Source of the DNA: Methyloprofundus sp. | Lineage (GTDB): Bacteria > Pseudomonadota > Gammaproteobacteria > Methylococcales > Methylomonadaceae | Reading direction: 5' to 3' | NCBI GenBank assembly: GCA_013138555.1 | Contig: WTCN01000236.1 | Location: 1-14,251 of the forward strand | DNA length: 14,251 bases | Shown here: positions 6,799 through 13,446 of the stretch, piece after piece | How positions within the stretch are numbered: position 1 is the stretch's first letter | Layout of the letters: the number at the start of each line of letters is the position of its first letter | Made by a program: the position numbers and the translations under genes | Notes under the pieces: generated by a model | The model's database searches: none | What the model was told of the DNA's origin: nothing | The model's input: only the letters and a program-made list of their open reading frames with translations

Positions 6799-6846
6799 AA
6801 GCGGAGTAAAGTTCCGTCTGACTCGTTCCTGCGCTTTACGCCGCTT
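6799..6846 (+). repeat. Strong hairpin between mmoC and the 96-residue gene
   Basis: Arms at 6799-6811 and 6834-6846 pair over 13 positions with one mismatch (A6805/G6840) around a 22-base loop. No T-tract follows, so it does not look like an intrinsic terminator. A stabiliser at the mmoC end of the mRNA, an RNase processing point or a REP-like palindromic unit are the likely readings. Confidence 0.55.
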
Positions 6847-6923
6847 CCGAGTATTGATTGTTAATTTCTGAGAGTCTATAGAACTCAAGTGAACTGGTTT
6901 CAATTAAATAAGGGCATTGAAAT

Positions 6924-7214
6924 ATGAAACAGGCTGATTTAGATTTTGTCCTCGAAATGGTAAAGCAACTTGATGAAAGTATCCGTCAGTTAACACTGGA
7001 TGAACAACGAATCAGTAAGAAAATAGCTAAAGAACGTATTGAGGAGTTACGGGAATACTGGTTACAGAACATGGATGCAGAAGAAGCGGAGGAGTTCAAG
7101 CTCACATTTGATCATTGGGACAGGATGTTAATCGTCAATTGGGCGCGTATGCAGCGGGCGCATGATACTCGCGCCAAAGCAGGACAGGCTATGATGAAAC
7201 AGCATGATGTTTGA
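6924..7214 (+). CDS. Small helical protein of unknown function in the sMMO operon
   Basis: This 96-residue protein is rich in Glu, Lys, Arg and Gln, has no Cys, and has no signal peptide or membrane segment. Residues 1-55 look like a coiled coil or helical hairpin (KQLDESIRQLTLDEQRIS and following). A Trp-containing part, FDHWDRMLIVNWARMQRA, lies at about 61-78. I do not recognise a named family. An unassigned small gene downstream of mmoC is known from some other sMMO clusters, but I cannot say they are homologous. AGGG lies 9 bases before the ATG. The gene sits 148 bp after mmoC and 153 bp before mmoG on the same strand, with no clear promoter or terminator, so it is probably transcribed with them. 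A role in assembly of the enzyme would fit the context, but this is inference. Confidence 0.82.
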   Translation: MKQADLDFVLEMVKQLDESIRQLTLDEQRISKKIAKERIEELREYWLQNMDAEEAEEFKLTFDHWDRMLIVNWARMQRAHDTRAKAGQAMMKQHDV

Positions 7215-7367
7215 TTTTGTATATCAAGGAGAATATCCGCTGTATTTTTACAACACTCAGCAAGAAATAATGTTGCCTAAGGTGATAATTTCACTCAGCT
7301 AAACAGGGTATAAATTTTAAAAAAAAGAGACTCAACTTGCTTTTATTGACAATCAAAAAGGAAAAAA

Positions 7368-9056
7368 ATGCCAAAAAAGATAATTTATGATGCCGAAGCG
7401 CGTTTAAAATTTATGACAGGAATTAACAGAATAGCCAATTCTGTTAGCGTAACCTACGGTAGTGCAGGCCCTGCCGTCATGATTCAACATGTTGCCGACG
7501 GACTTACGCCAGTTTTTACACGCGATGGGGTGACTGTTGCCCGGTCAATTAGCTGTGAAGACCGTATTGAAGACCTTGGCGCAAGAATGCTAAGGGATGT
7601 AGCGGGCGCAGTTTCCAGACAGGTCGGCGATGGCACTACCACGGCAATCGTATTGGCACAGGCAATTGCTCAGGAAAGCATGAAGCGTATTAACGCAGGA
7701 TTTCATCCCTTGCAATTAAAGCAGGGGATGGATATTGCATTAGCACTTGTAGAAAAGCGAATCCATGAAACTGCACTGACTGATGTAAGCAGTGCCTGGA
7801 TTGAAAAAATTGCGGCCATTGCCACTAAGGATGAGCCGGGAGTAGGTGCTTTATTAGCAGAGGCCTTTGAGAAACTTGGCCTACAGGGGCAGTTAACATT
7901 CCAGCTTGGTAATGGCCGGGAAGATGTGCTTGAAGTCGTTGATGGTATTCAATATGAGCAAGGCTATATTTCCCCTTACTTTGTTACCGATAAAGATCGC
8001 TCTGAAGCCATTTTAGATAACCCCTATATCTTGATGTATGACCGGGAAATTAATGACTTAATGGATTTGATTCCGATTCTTGAAGAAGTGAATGCACAGG
8101 GACGGTCATTGCTTATTATTGCAGAAGATGTGATTGATAAGGCATTGACAGGGCTATTGCTTAATAATGTACGTGGTATTTTTAAGGTTGCTGCCGTTAA
8201 ACCACCTGGTTTTGGTGATAAAAGAGCGGCACGTTTTAAAGATTTAGCCCTTATGACGGGTGGAGAAGCGATACTCGACGACATCATGTCGACGAAGCTT
8301 GAGCATGTGAGCCTGGAGCAACTGGGGCAGGCACAGCGAGTGGTTATTAACGAAGAATCCATCACTATTATTGGGGCAAAAGGCGATCAGGAAGCGGTTC
8401 AGCAAACGATTAAGCAACTAAGGCTTGAAGCGGAAATTATTCTGCAAAGAAAACCCGGAGATGGCTCCCCGTCTGGCAATAAGAGCGACTTTGAAGAGCT
8501 TGAAGAACGTTTGTCTCTTTTAGCGGGTAAAACAGGTGTTTTTGAGGTTGGTGGTAGCACCGATGTGGAGATTAAAGAACGTATGGTACGTATTGAAAAT
8601 GCCTATATGTCGGCTAGGGCTGCACTAGAGGAAGGTGTCTTGCCAGGAGCCGGAGTCGGCTTATTCAATATGATGACAGCTCTCGATGAGCTGATTATTA
8701 CCAATACCGAGCAACAACAGGGCATTGAGATTATTAAACAGGCACTGCAACGTCCTCTACAACTGATCAGCAGCAATGCTGGCTTAAATAATGAAGAAGT
8801 GACTGCACGTATCAGTGCGAGTGAAAACCATCATTTCGCTATTAATACACAAACCAAACAATACGGTGATTTTTTAGATATTGGTGTCATTGATGCCGCT
8901 AAAGTTGTGCGCTTAGCTTTACGCAATGCGACTAGTGTAGTAGGCACCTTATTAACCACACATGTCGCTATTATGCATGTCCCTGACCTTTCTATTATGG
9001 CGGGTTACTCACCTGAGTGGGCGGCTGCCACGCGTGAAGACCCTCGTGCGCCATAG
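7368..9056 (+). CDS. mmoG: MmoG, GroEL-like chaperonin of the sMMO cluster
   Basis: MmoG is a GroEL homologue needed for sMMO expression, thought to help fold the hydroxylase or MmoR. GroEL features are clear: GDGTTT (87-92), DGVTVAR, the apical GYISPYF and LLIIAEDV segments, AVKPPGFGDKR, and GAG near 427-429 where GroEL has GGG. At 562 residues it is close to M. capsulatus MmoG and longer than GroEL (548). It differs from housekeeping GroEL in several ways. The nucleotide-site segment LGPKGRN is replaced by YGSAGPA. The residue aligned with catalytic Asp398 is Asn411. The Gly-Gly-Met tail is absent. No groES lies nearby. AAGGAA precedes the ATG. It is probably the last gene of the operon, ahead of the terminator at 9317-9352. 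Confidence 0.95.
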   Translation: MPKKIIYDAEARLKFMTGINRIANSVSVTYGSAGPAVMIQHVADGLTPVFTRDGVTVARSISCEDRIEDLGARMLRDVAGAVSRQVGDGTTTAIVLAQAIAQESMKRINAGFHPLQLKQGMDIALALVEKRIHETALTDVSSAWIEKIAAIATKDEPGVGALLAEAFEKLGLQGQLTFQLGNGREDVLEVVDGIQYEQGYISPYFVTDKDRSEAILDNPYILMYDREINDLMDLIPILEEVNAQGRSLLIIAEDVIDKALTGLLLNNVRGIFKVAAVKPPGFGDKRAARFKDLALMTGGEAILDDIMSTKLEHVSLEQLGQAQRVVINEESITIIGAKGDQEAVQQTIKQLRLEAEIILQRKPGDGSPSGNKSDFEELEERLSLLAGKTGVFEVGGSTDVEIKERMVRIENAYMSARAALEEGVLPGAGVGLFNMMTALDELIITNTEQQQGIEIIKQALQRPLQLISSNAGLNNEEVTARISASENHHFAINTQTKQYGDFLDIGVIDAAKVVRLALRNATSVVGTLLTTHVAIMHVPDLSIMAGYSPEWAAATREDPRAP

Positions 9057-9060
9057 AACT

Positions 9061-9130
9061 AACCCAACATTTTTGGGTATATAGGTCGGTTAATTAAATT
9101 GTTGGGTTGCCAAAAAGGCAGCAGCCCAAC
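9061..9130 (+). repeat. Competing inverted repeats after mmoG
   Basis: A perfect 9-bp inverted repeat (AACCCAACA 9061-9069 with TGTTGGGTT 9100-9108) begins 5 bases after the mmoG stop. Its right arm also pairs with a third copy of the motif: 9101-9111 with 9117-9130, a stem around AAAAA with a small bulge. The two folds exclude each other. There is no clean T-tract, so this may be an mRNA 3' element or the remnant of a palindromic repeat. Confidence 0.45.
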
Positions 9131-9143
9131 CTTGTATATTTAT

Positions 9144-9225
9144 CCTATCTTAAGTTCGTAGCCTAAAGCGCAAACTTTTATTTCCCAGCGCTAGAAGCAA
9201 GCCTTTGTTCCTAGCTTAAGACAGG
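9144..9225. repeat. Imperfect 11-bp repeat pair containing CTTAAG
   Basis: 9144-9154 (CCTATCTTAAG) and 9215-9225 are inverted with 10 of 11 positions pairing. 9144-9154 also matches 9210-9220 directly with one change, because both carry the palindrome CTTAAG. Between them AGCGC and GCGCT (9167-9171, 9188-9192) can form an inner stem. The function is unknown; it is non-coding and could be a decayed mobile palindromic element. Confidence 0.3.
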
Positions 9226-9316
9226 GATTATAAAAACTTCCTTATGTAACAAGTCATTCCGACAGGTTACTACCTTCAGCTCAGCCTCTGGGCTACCTTG
9301 TTCCAGGATGGAATAA

Positions 9317-9352
9317 AGGCAGTGCGACACTATGTCGCATTGCCTCTTTTTT
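9317..9352 (+). terminator. Intrinsic terminator of the mmo operon, between mmoG and mmoR
   Basis: A 12-pair GC-containing stem (9317-9328 with 9334-9345, one G-T) closes a 5-base loop (ACTAT) and is followed by C and six T. This is a classic factor-independent terminator, 260 bases after the mmoG stop and 64 bases before the first mmoR ATG. It implies that mmoR is transcribed separately, at least in large part. Confidence 0.85.
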
Positions 9353-9382
9353 AAATTCTGGTATCTTGTTTGTTTCGTCCCT

Positions 9383-9415
9383 AAGCTTTTGTTTTTATGG
9401 TAAAAAACAAGGCTT
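9383..9415 (+). promoter_or_regulatory. Hairpin abutting the first possible mmoR start codon
   Basis: The arms 9383-9396 and 9403-9415 form 13 pairs with one bulged T and a 6-base loop, ending exactly before the ATG at 9416. The only Shine-Dalgarno-like bases for that ATG (AAGG, 9409-9412) lie inside the 3' arm and would be hidden. This could repress translation, or it could show that translation really starts at the ATG at 9467. It might also be a second, weaker terminator. Confidence 0.45.
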
Positions 9416-11233
9416 ATGGTTTTGTGTCGATACAATTATTGCACAGAAGCATTCAACCGGCTAAATATGGATATTGCATTTAAAATTCCGCATCAAGTAA
9501 ATATTGTTCAAGAAACATTTCTCTTACGTCAATCCTTTGAATTTGAAATGTTCCGTCCCATTCAGGCATGGCAATGGATGGTTCAGGCGCGCTCAGTCCC
9601 TGAGCAGAGTGACTGGGTTCGCCCCGATGTTTCTGATGCCTGGAGACGCTGCCTTGAAGAATATCAGTTACCCTTAGGCAACTATGCTAACTGGGATAAA
9701 CATTTGCAGCAACGAACAGGCAATGATGAAAATAATAAATCAGAGCGTGTCGCCCAGCAGATAAAGCACTTAAGCCATCACTTTCAGGTTTTTCTTAAAG
9801 AAGCCGGGGTTATGATGGTTGTCGTGGCACCCAATAGCAGCCTATTATATGTCGCAGGTGAAAAACACTTTCCACGCGCATTTCAGCTGCCCACACAAAT
9901 AAAGCAGACTAACTGGCATGAATCAGTCTTGGGAAACAGTGGTATAGGAACCGCTCTGAAATTGAAAAAACCTGTCGCTTTTCAGGGGATGGAACATTAT
10001 TTAAGTATCTTACACCCCTATACGACCGCTGGTTACCCATTACTGGATGAATCAGGTGAATTACTTGCCGTGATTGGGCTGGTCAGTGACCATCAAGAGC
10101 AAATGACCTCTCTTTTTGCGTTTTTACATTTGATTTGTGTACTGGTAAATACCAACCTGCCTATCGCACAGAACCCGGCTGCACAAGTACGTGTACTAGA
10201 AAAAATCACCTTTCAAGCGGCAAAAAAAACGGATGAAACTGAATTTTCATCGTCCGTTACCGAAGAACTAACCGCTTATGTTAATAAGGCGGTCAAATTA
10301 CAAAAACATAAAATTCCCATTTTGATTACCGGAGAATCGGGTGTCGGTAAAGATCATTTTGTCAATTTAATGAAAAATGCAGGGCCCAGAAAAGATCAGC
10401 CACTGATTGCGATTAACTGTGCCTCTATTCCTCGTGATCTTATCGAAAGTGAATTATTCGGCTATGAAGAAGGGAGTTTTACTGGCGCAAGAAGTGGCGG
10501 TAAACCGGGCAAATTTAGCCTGGCTCATCAAGGCATTTTATTTCTGGATGAAATCGGGGATATGAGTATCGATTTACAGTCTACCTTACTGCGTGTACTG
10601 GAAACTTCCGAATTTACCCCGGTTGGTGGCATCCGGCCAATCCATGTCGATGTGCAGATTGTAGCGGCAACCAATGTTCAGCTCTCCGAAGCGGTCAAGG
10701 CAGGACGTTTTCGCCAGGATCTTTATTATCGTTTAAATGGTGCGCAGATTCATTTACCCCCTTTGCGTGAACGAGGTGACAAACAACAGATTATTCAGCA
10801 CCTGCTACAACGAGAAATTAAAAATATTGTGGGTGATAACGCGCTATCAATTGATCCAGAAGTCATTAAGCTACTTAATCAACACCCCTGGCCTGGAAAT
10901 ATAAGGCAGTTTATCAATGTTGTCAGGGCAACACTTTATACCGCAGGTGAAAGCAATATTACTCTGCACGACTTACCCATGGATTTTATGCAAGAGTGGC
11001 GACATTCCAATACTTCATCAGGCACGCAGCCTTCAGGCGTTACACACATGGCTAACGCCAGTAGTATGAGTCTGGCCGACTGGGAAAAACACGGCATTCA
11101 AACGGCTTTACATGAATGTCAGGGTAATATTTCTCTAACCGCCAAAAAGCTAGGCATTACCCGTACAACATTGTATAAAAAAATCGAACGTTTTGGGTTA
11201 AGTAAAATGGGAGAAAATACGGTATTAGCCTGA
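9416..11233 (+). CDS. mmoR: MmoR, sigma-54-dependent transcriptional activator
   Basis: This is a bacterial enhancer-binding protein that should activate the sigma-54 promoter before mmoX. Residues about 110-245 form an AcoR-type GAF sensor domain (WHESVLGNSGIGTALKLKKP and following). The central AAA+ domain has Walker A GESGVGKD (306-313), the sigma-54 contact loop as GSFTGA (353-358) instead of GAFTGA, Walker B ILFLDE (374-379), the arginine-finger region (431-439) and PWPGNIRQF (491-499). A Fis-type helix-turn-helix closes the protein (about 571-596). There is no receiver domain with a phosphorylation Asp. The start is uncertain: the ATG at 9416 has its ribosome site within a hairpin, and the ATG at 9467 (Met18) gives a protein of 588 residues. 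It faces pyrE and follows the operon terminator. Confidence 0.93.
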   Translation: MVLCRYNYCTEAFNRLNMDIAFKIPHQVNIVQETFLLRQSFEFEMFRPIQAWQWMVQARSVPEQSDWVRPDVSDAWRRCLEEYQLPLGNYANWDKHLQQRTGNDENNKSERVAQQIKHLSHHFQVFLKEAGVMMVVVAPNSSLLYVAGEKHFPRAFQLPTQIKQTNWHESVLGNSGIGTALKLKKPVAFQGMEHYLSILHPYTTAGYPLLDESGELLAVIGLVSDHQEQMTSLFAFLHLICVLVNTNLPIAQNPAAQVRVLEKITFQAAKKTDETEFSSSVTEELTAYVNKAVKLQKHKIPILITGESGVGKDHFVNLMKNAGPRKDQPLIAINCASIPRDLIESELFGYEEGSFTGARSGGKPGKFSLAHQGILFLDEIGDMSIDLQSTLLRVLETSEFTPVGGIRPIHVDVQIVAATNVQLSEAVKAGRFRQDLYYRLNGAQIHLPPLRERGDKQQIIQHLLQREIKNIVGDNALSIDPEVIKLLNQHPWPGNIRQFINVVRATLYTAGESNITLHDLPMDFMQEWRHSNTSSGTQPSGVTHMANASSMSLADWEKHGIQTALHECQGNISLTAKKLGITRTTLYKKIERFGLSKMGENTVLA

Positions 11234-11274
11234 GCTCTATTTTATATGTAGGTTCTCAGCTAAGTAATTTTTTT
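11230..11274 (+). terminator. Weak terminator overlapping the mmoR stop
   Basis: CTGAG at 11230-11234, which includes the TGA stop, pairs with CTCAG at 11255-11259. A run of seven T lies at 11268-11274, separated by TAAGTAA-like sequence. The stem is only 5 bp and the T-run is 8 bases away, so this is a poor candidate. The larger palindrome at 11291-11360 may do the work instead. Confidence 0.2.
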
Positions 11275-11290
11275 ATGCCTGATTGATAGG

Positions 11291-11360
11291 TATAGGATGT
11301 GCTGAGGCACGAGGCGCAGCAATCGCACAAGATGCGCTTCGTGCCTCAGCACATCCTATA
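11291..11360. repeat. Large palindromic repeat (REP/MITE-like) between mmoR and pyrE
   Basis: Arms of 28 bp (11291-11318 and 11333-11360) pair at every position with one G-T wobble around a 14-base loop. The arms contain GGATGTGCTGAGGCACGA and its complement. The element fills the gap between two convergent genes and could stop transcription from either side, although there is no strong T-tract. Its length and near-perfect symmetry suggest a dispersed palindromic element found in many copies in the genome; this window has no second copy. Short TA-rich flanks may mark the insertion point. Confidence 0.7.
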
Positions 11361-11402
11361 TAGGTTTATAAGGATTTAAAGTAGAAATTACCAAAAGTCT
11401 GT

Positions 11403-12044
11403 CTAAATCCCATATTGCTGTTGATAATCTCTAATCGCTGCAATATTTTCAGTATAGGCAGCATCTGCTTCAATAAATTCAATAATATGCTCCAGTGCAA
11501 TAATGGATACCACGGGCATAGAAAAACGCTGGCTCACTTCCTGTATCGCAGAAATATCATGCTCGCCTTTTTCCTGTCTATCCAACGCAATCAAAACACC
11601 TGCGGGCGTAGCACCCGCATCATTAATAATCACCACCGATTCGCGTACAGAAGTGCCAGCGGTAATCACATCATCCAGAATGAGCACATTCCCTTTTAAG
11701 GGAGCGCCAACCAGGTTGCCGCCTTCACCATGATCTTTCGCTTCTTTGCGGTTAAAGGCAAAAGGAATATCACTGTCCTGCATTTGTGCATAAGCGATAG
11801 AGGCCGCACTCACTAAAGGGATGCCTTTGTAAGCAGGACCATATAAAATATCGACCTTTAATTGTGAATGAATCAGTGCCTGAGCATAAAATTGCCCTAG
11901 TCTGGCTAATTGAGCACCGCTATTAAACAGCCCAGTGTTAAAAAAATAAGGGCTGGTACGCCCTGACTTTAAATGAAATTCACCAAATTTTAAGACTCCG
12001 CAATCTAAGGAGTATTGAATAAATTGTTTTTGATAATCAAGCAT
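11403..12044 (-). CDS. pyrE: Orotate phosphoribosyltransferase
   Basis: PyrE joins orotate and PRPP to make orotidine 5'-phosphate, the fifth step of pyrimidine synthesis, in the cytoplasm. It has 213 residues, the same as the E. coli enzyme. The PRPP-binding motif VLILDDVITAGTS lies at 120-132. The orotate/PRPP residues near Lys26 (HLKSGRTSPYFFN) and the mobile loop NRKEAKDHGEGG (98-109) are present. Its ATG lies inside the end of hemW (8-bp overlap), so the two are in one operon and probably translationally coupled. It converges with mmoR. Confidence 0.97.
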   Translation of the reverse strand: MLDYQKQFIQYSLDCGVLKFGEFHLKSGRTSPYFFNTGLFNSGAQLARLGQFYAQALIHSQLKVDILYGPAYKGIPLVSAASIAYAQMQDSDIPFAFNRKEAKDHGEGGNLVGAPLKGNVLILDDVITAGTSVRESVVIINDAGATPAGVLIALDRQEKGEHDISAIQEVSQRFSMPVVSIIALEHIIEFIEADAAYTENIAAIRDYQQQYGI

Positions 12045-13206
12045 CTATTATATCCGTGCTAAGAAAGTTTTCTAAAATACTGTCCAGAAAATACCAGCCT
12101 TTTTCTGAACAAACATAGTGTTGCTGGCGTTCAATTAATAAGCCTTGCTGTATACACTCTGCTAAAGCAGGTTGTAAAGACTGTAACGATAGCCCCGTTC
12201 TTTGGGTGTAGCTCTCCAGGCTAAAGCCTTTTTTTAAGCGTAAGTGATTCATAACAAATTCTAAGGCCAGATCACTCTCTTTAATGGTCTGAACCAGTCT
12301 ATCATGGTTAAGTTGCTCAAAATAAAGCTCTGGCTTTTTAGGCTTCATGGTGCGCACAATATTATCAGGCAAGCCTAGGGTAATTTTGCCATGCGCTCCC
12401 GCGCCGATCCCCAAGTAATCTCCGAAGGACCAGTAATTTATATTATGTTTGCATTGCTTGCCAGCCTGAGCATAGGCAGAGATTTCATATTGCTGATAGC
12501 CCTGTTCAGCTAATAATTTTTGACAGGCTAATTGTGCATCAAAAATTGACTCATCACTGGGTAATACCGGTGGATATTTATGAAAATAAGTATTCGGCTC
12601 CAGCGTTAGCTGATAAAAGGAAATATGACTGGGCTGAAGCGCTATGGCTTGCTGTACATCACGCAAGCTATCCTGTTCATCACTGTCAGGTAAACCAAAC
12701 ATTAAATCCAGATTAAAATTATCGAAACCTGCCTGCCTGGCACCTGCAACGGCACGGATAGCTTCCTGAGCTGAATGTACACGACCTAAGCGTTTTAAGT
12801 GTTGATCGTTAAAACTTTGTATACCGATCGATAAACGATTAATGCCTATCGCCTTATAGTCAGCAAATTTTTCACTTTCAAAAGTACCAGGATTAGCTTC
12901 CAGTGTAATCTCAATATCAGCGGCAAAAGCAATCATACTTTCTATGCCCGTCAATAAACGTTGTATCTGCTGAGCTGAAAATAAACTCGGAGTCCCCCCA
13001 CCCATAAAAATACTTTGTAGTGGCCGGGTTTCCTGAAATTGCGCCAGGTCTTTTGCCAGATCCTTAAGCAAGGTATCAATATAGTCACTTTCAGGCAGTG
13101 AGTCTTTAACGGCATGAGAATTAAAATCACAATAAGGGCATTTCTGTATACACCAGGGGAAATGTATATACAAACTAAGAGGAGGCGGTAAAAGAGCGTT
13201 CTGCAT
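12037..13206 (-). CDS. hemW: Radical SAM heme chaperone HemW
   Basis: HemW is a radical SAM protein that binds heme and is thought to deliver it to cytochromes. It was long annotated as an oxygen-independent coproporphyrinogen oxidase. The [4Fe-4S] motif is Cys19, Cys23 and Cys26 (WCIQKCPYCDF). GGGTPS (69-74), EANPGT (103-108) and NLDLMFGLP follow. HNINYW (254-259) with LGIGAGAHG is the HemW-type motif that separates it from true HemN. The 389 residues compare with 378 in E. coli. No Shine-Dalgarno sequence precedes the ATG; translation may depend on a leaderless or weakly led message. It overlaps pyrE by 8 bp. The usual partner rdgB is not next to it here. Confidence 0.94.
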   Translation of the reverse strand: MQNALLPPPLSLYIHFPWCIQKCPYCDFNSHAVKDSLPESDYIDTLLKDLAKDLAQFQETRPLQSIFMGGGTPSLFSAQQIQRLLTGIESMIAFAADIEITLEANPGTFESEKFADYKAIGINRLSIGIQSFNDQHLKRLGRVHSAQEAIRAVAGARQAGFDNFNLDLMFGLPDSDEQDSLRDVQQAIALQPSHISFYQLTLEPNTYFHKYPPVLPSDESIFDAQLACQKLLAEQGYQQYEISAYAQAGKQCKHNINYWSFGDYLGIGAGAHGKITLGLPDNIVRTMKPKKPELYFEQLNHDRLVQTIKESDLALEFVMNHLRLKKGFSLESYTQRTGLSLQSLQPALAECIQQGLLIERQQHYVCSEKGWYFLDSILENFLSTDIIDA

Positions 13207-13260
13207 AAAAAATAAAGGAGAGATAATAGATACGACGCTTATATTATCTCATTTTGTGTG

Positions 13261-13286
13261 GCAAGCTATCTTGCAAAGAAGCTTGC
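13261..13286. promoter_or_regulatory. Nested GCAAG/CTTGC inverted repeats upstream of hemW
   Basis: GCAAGCT (13261-13267) and AGCTTGC (13280-13286) are inverted copies. A smaller inverted pair (13261-13265 with 13270-13274) is nested within. They lie 55-80 bp upstream of the hemW start, within the likely promoter region. A weak sigma-70-like TTGCCA and TATAAG pair (minus strand, 15-bp spacer) is nearby. An operator role is possible but unproven. Confidence 0.25.
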
Positions 13287-13351
13287 TACAATAGTAAAGA
13301 CTGTTGATTATACTCATTATCTTCAAACTAAGTGCAATAAATAAGCATAAA

Positions 13352-13382
13352 GGCCACAGCGTTTAATAAAAAAGCTGTGGCC
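13352..13382 (-). terminator. Probable terminator of the multicopper oxidase gene
   Basis: A perfect 9-bp GC-rich stem (GGCCACAGC at 13352-13360 with GCTGTGGCC at 13374-13382) closes a 13-base A/T-rich loop. Read on the minus strand it lies about 65 bases after the oxidase stop, followed by TTTATGCTTATTTATT, a broken T-rich tail. It fits termination of that gene before hemW. Confidence 0.6.
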
Positions 13383-13446
13383 CCGGTGAAAACATGCGCT
13401 TATTTAGATTGACTTCGCATAGTTACGGTTGCGCGAAGTGTATCAA

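Noticed and set aside
7346..7351. TTGACA as a -35 box before mmoG
   Set aside because: It lies only 16 bases before the start codon, leaving no room for a -10 box and leader.
7655..7675. Sigma-54-like TGGCAC...TTGC inside mmoG
   Set aside because: The GG to GC spacing is 11 instead of 10 and it lies within coding sequence with no gene start downstream.
9211..9435. Minus-strand 74-residue open frame between mmoG and mmoR
   Set aside because: It spans the terminator hairpin and the mmoR start hairpin and has no family features. It is also not a plausible methanobactin precursor.
13257..13275. Sigma-54-like TGGCAAG...TTGC upstream of hemW
   Set aside because: The spacing is off by one base and it faces away from hemW, with no plus-strand gene downstream.
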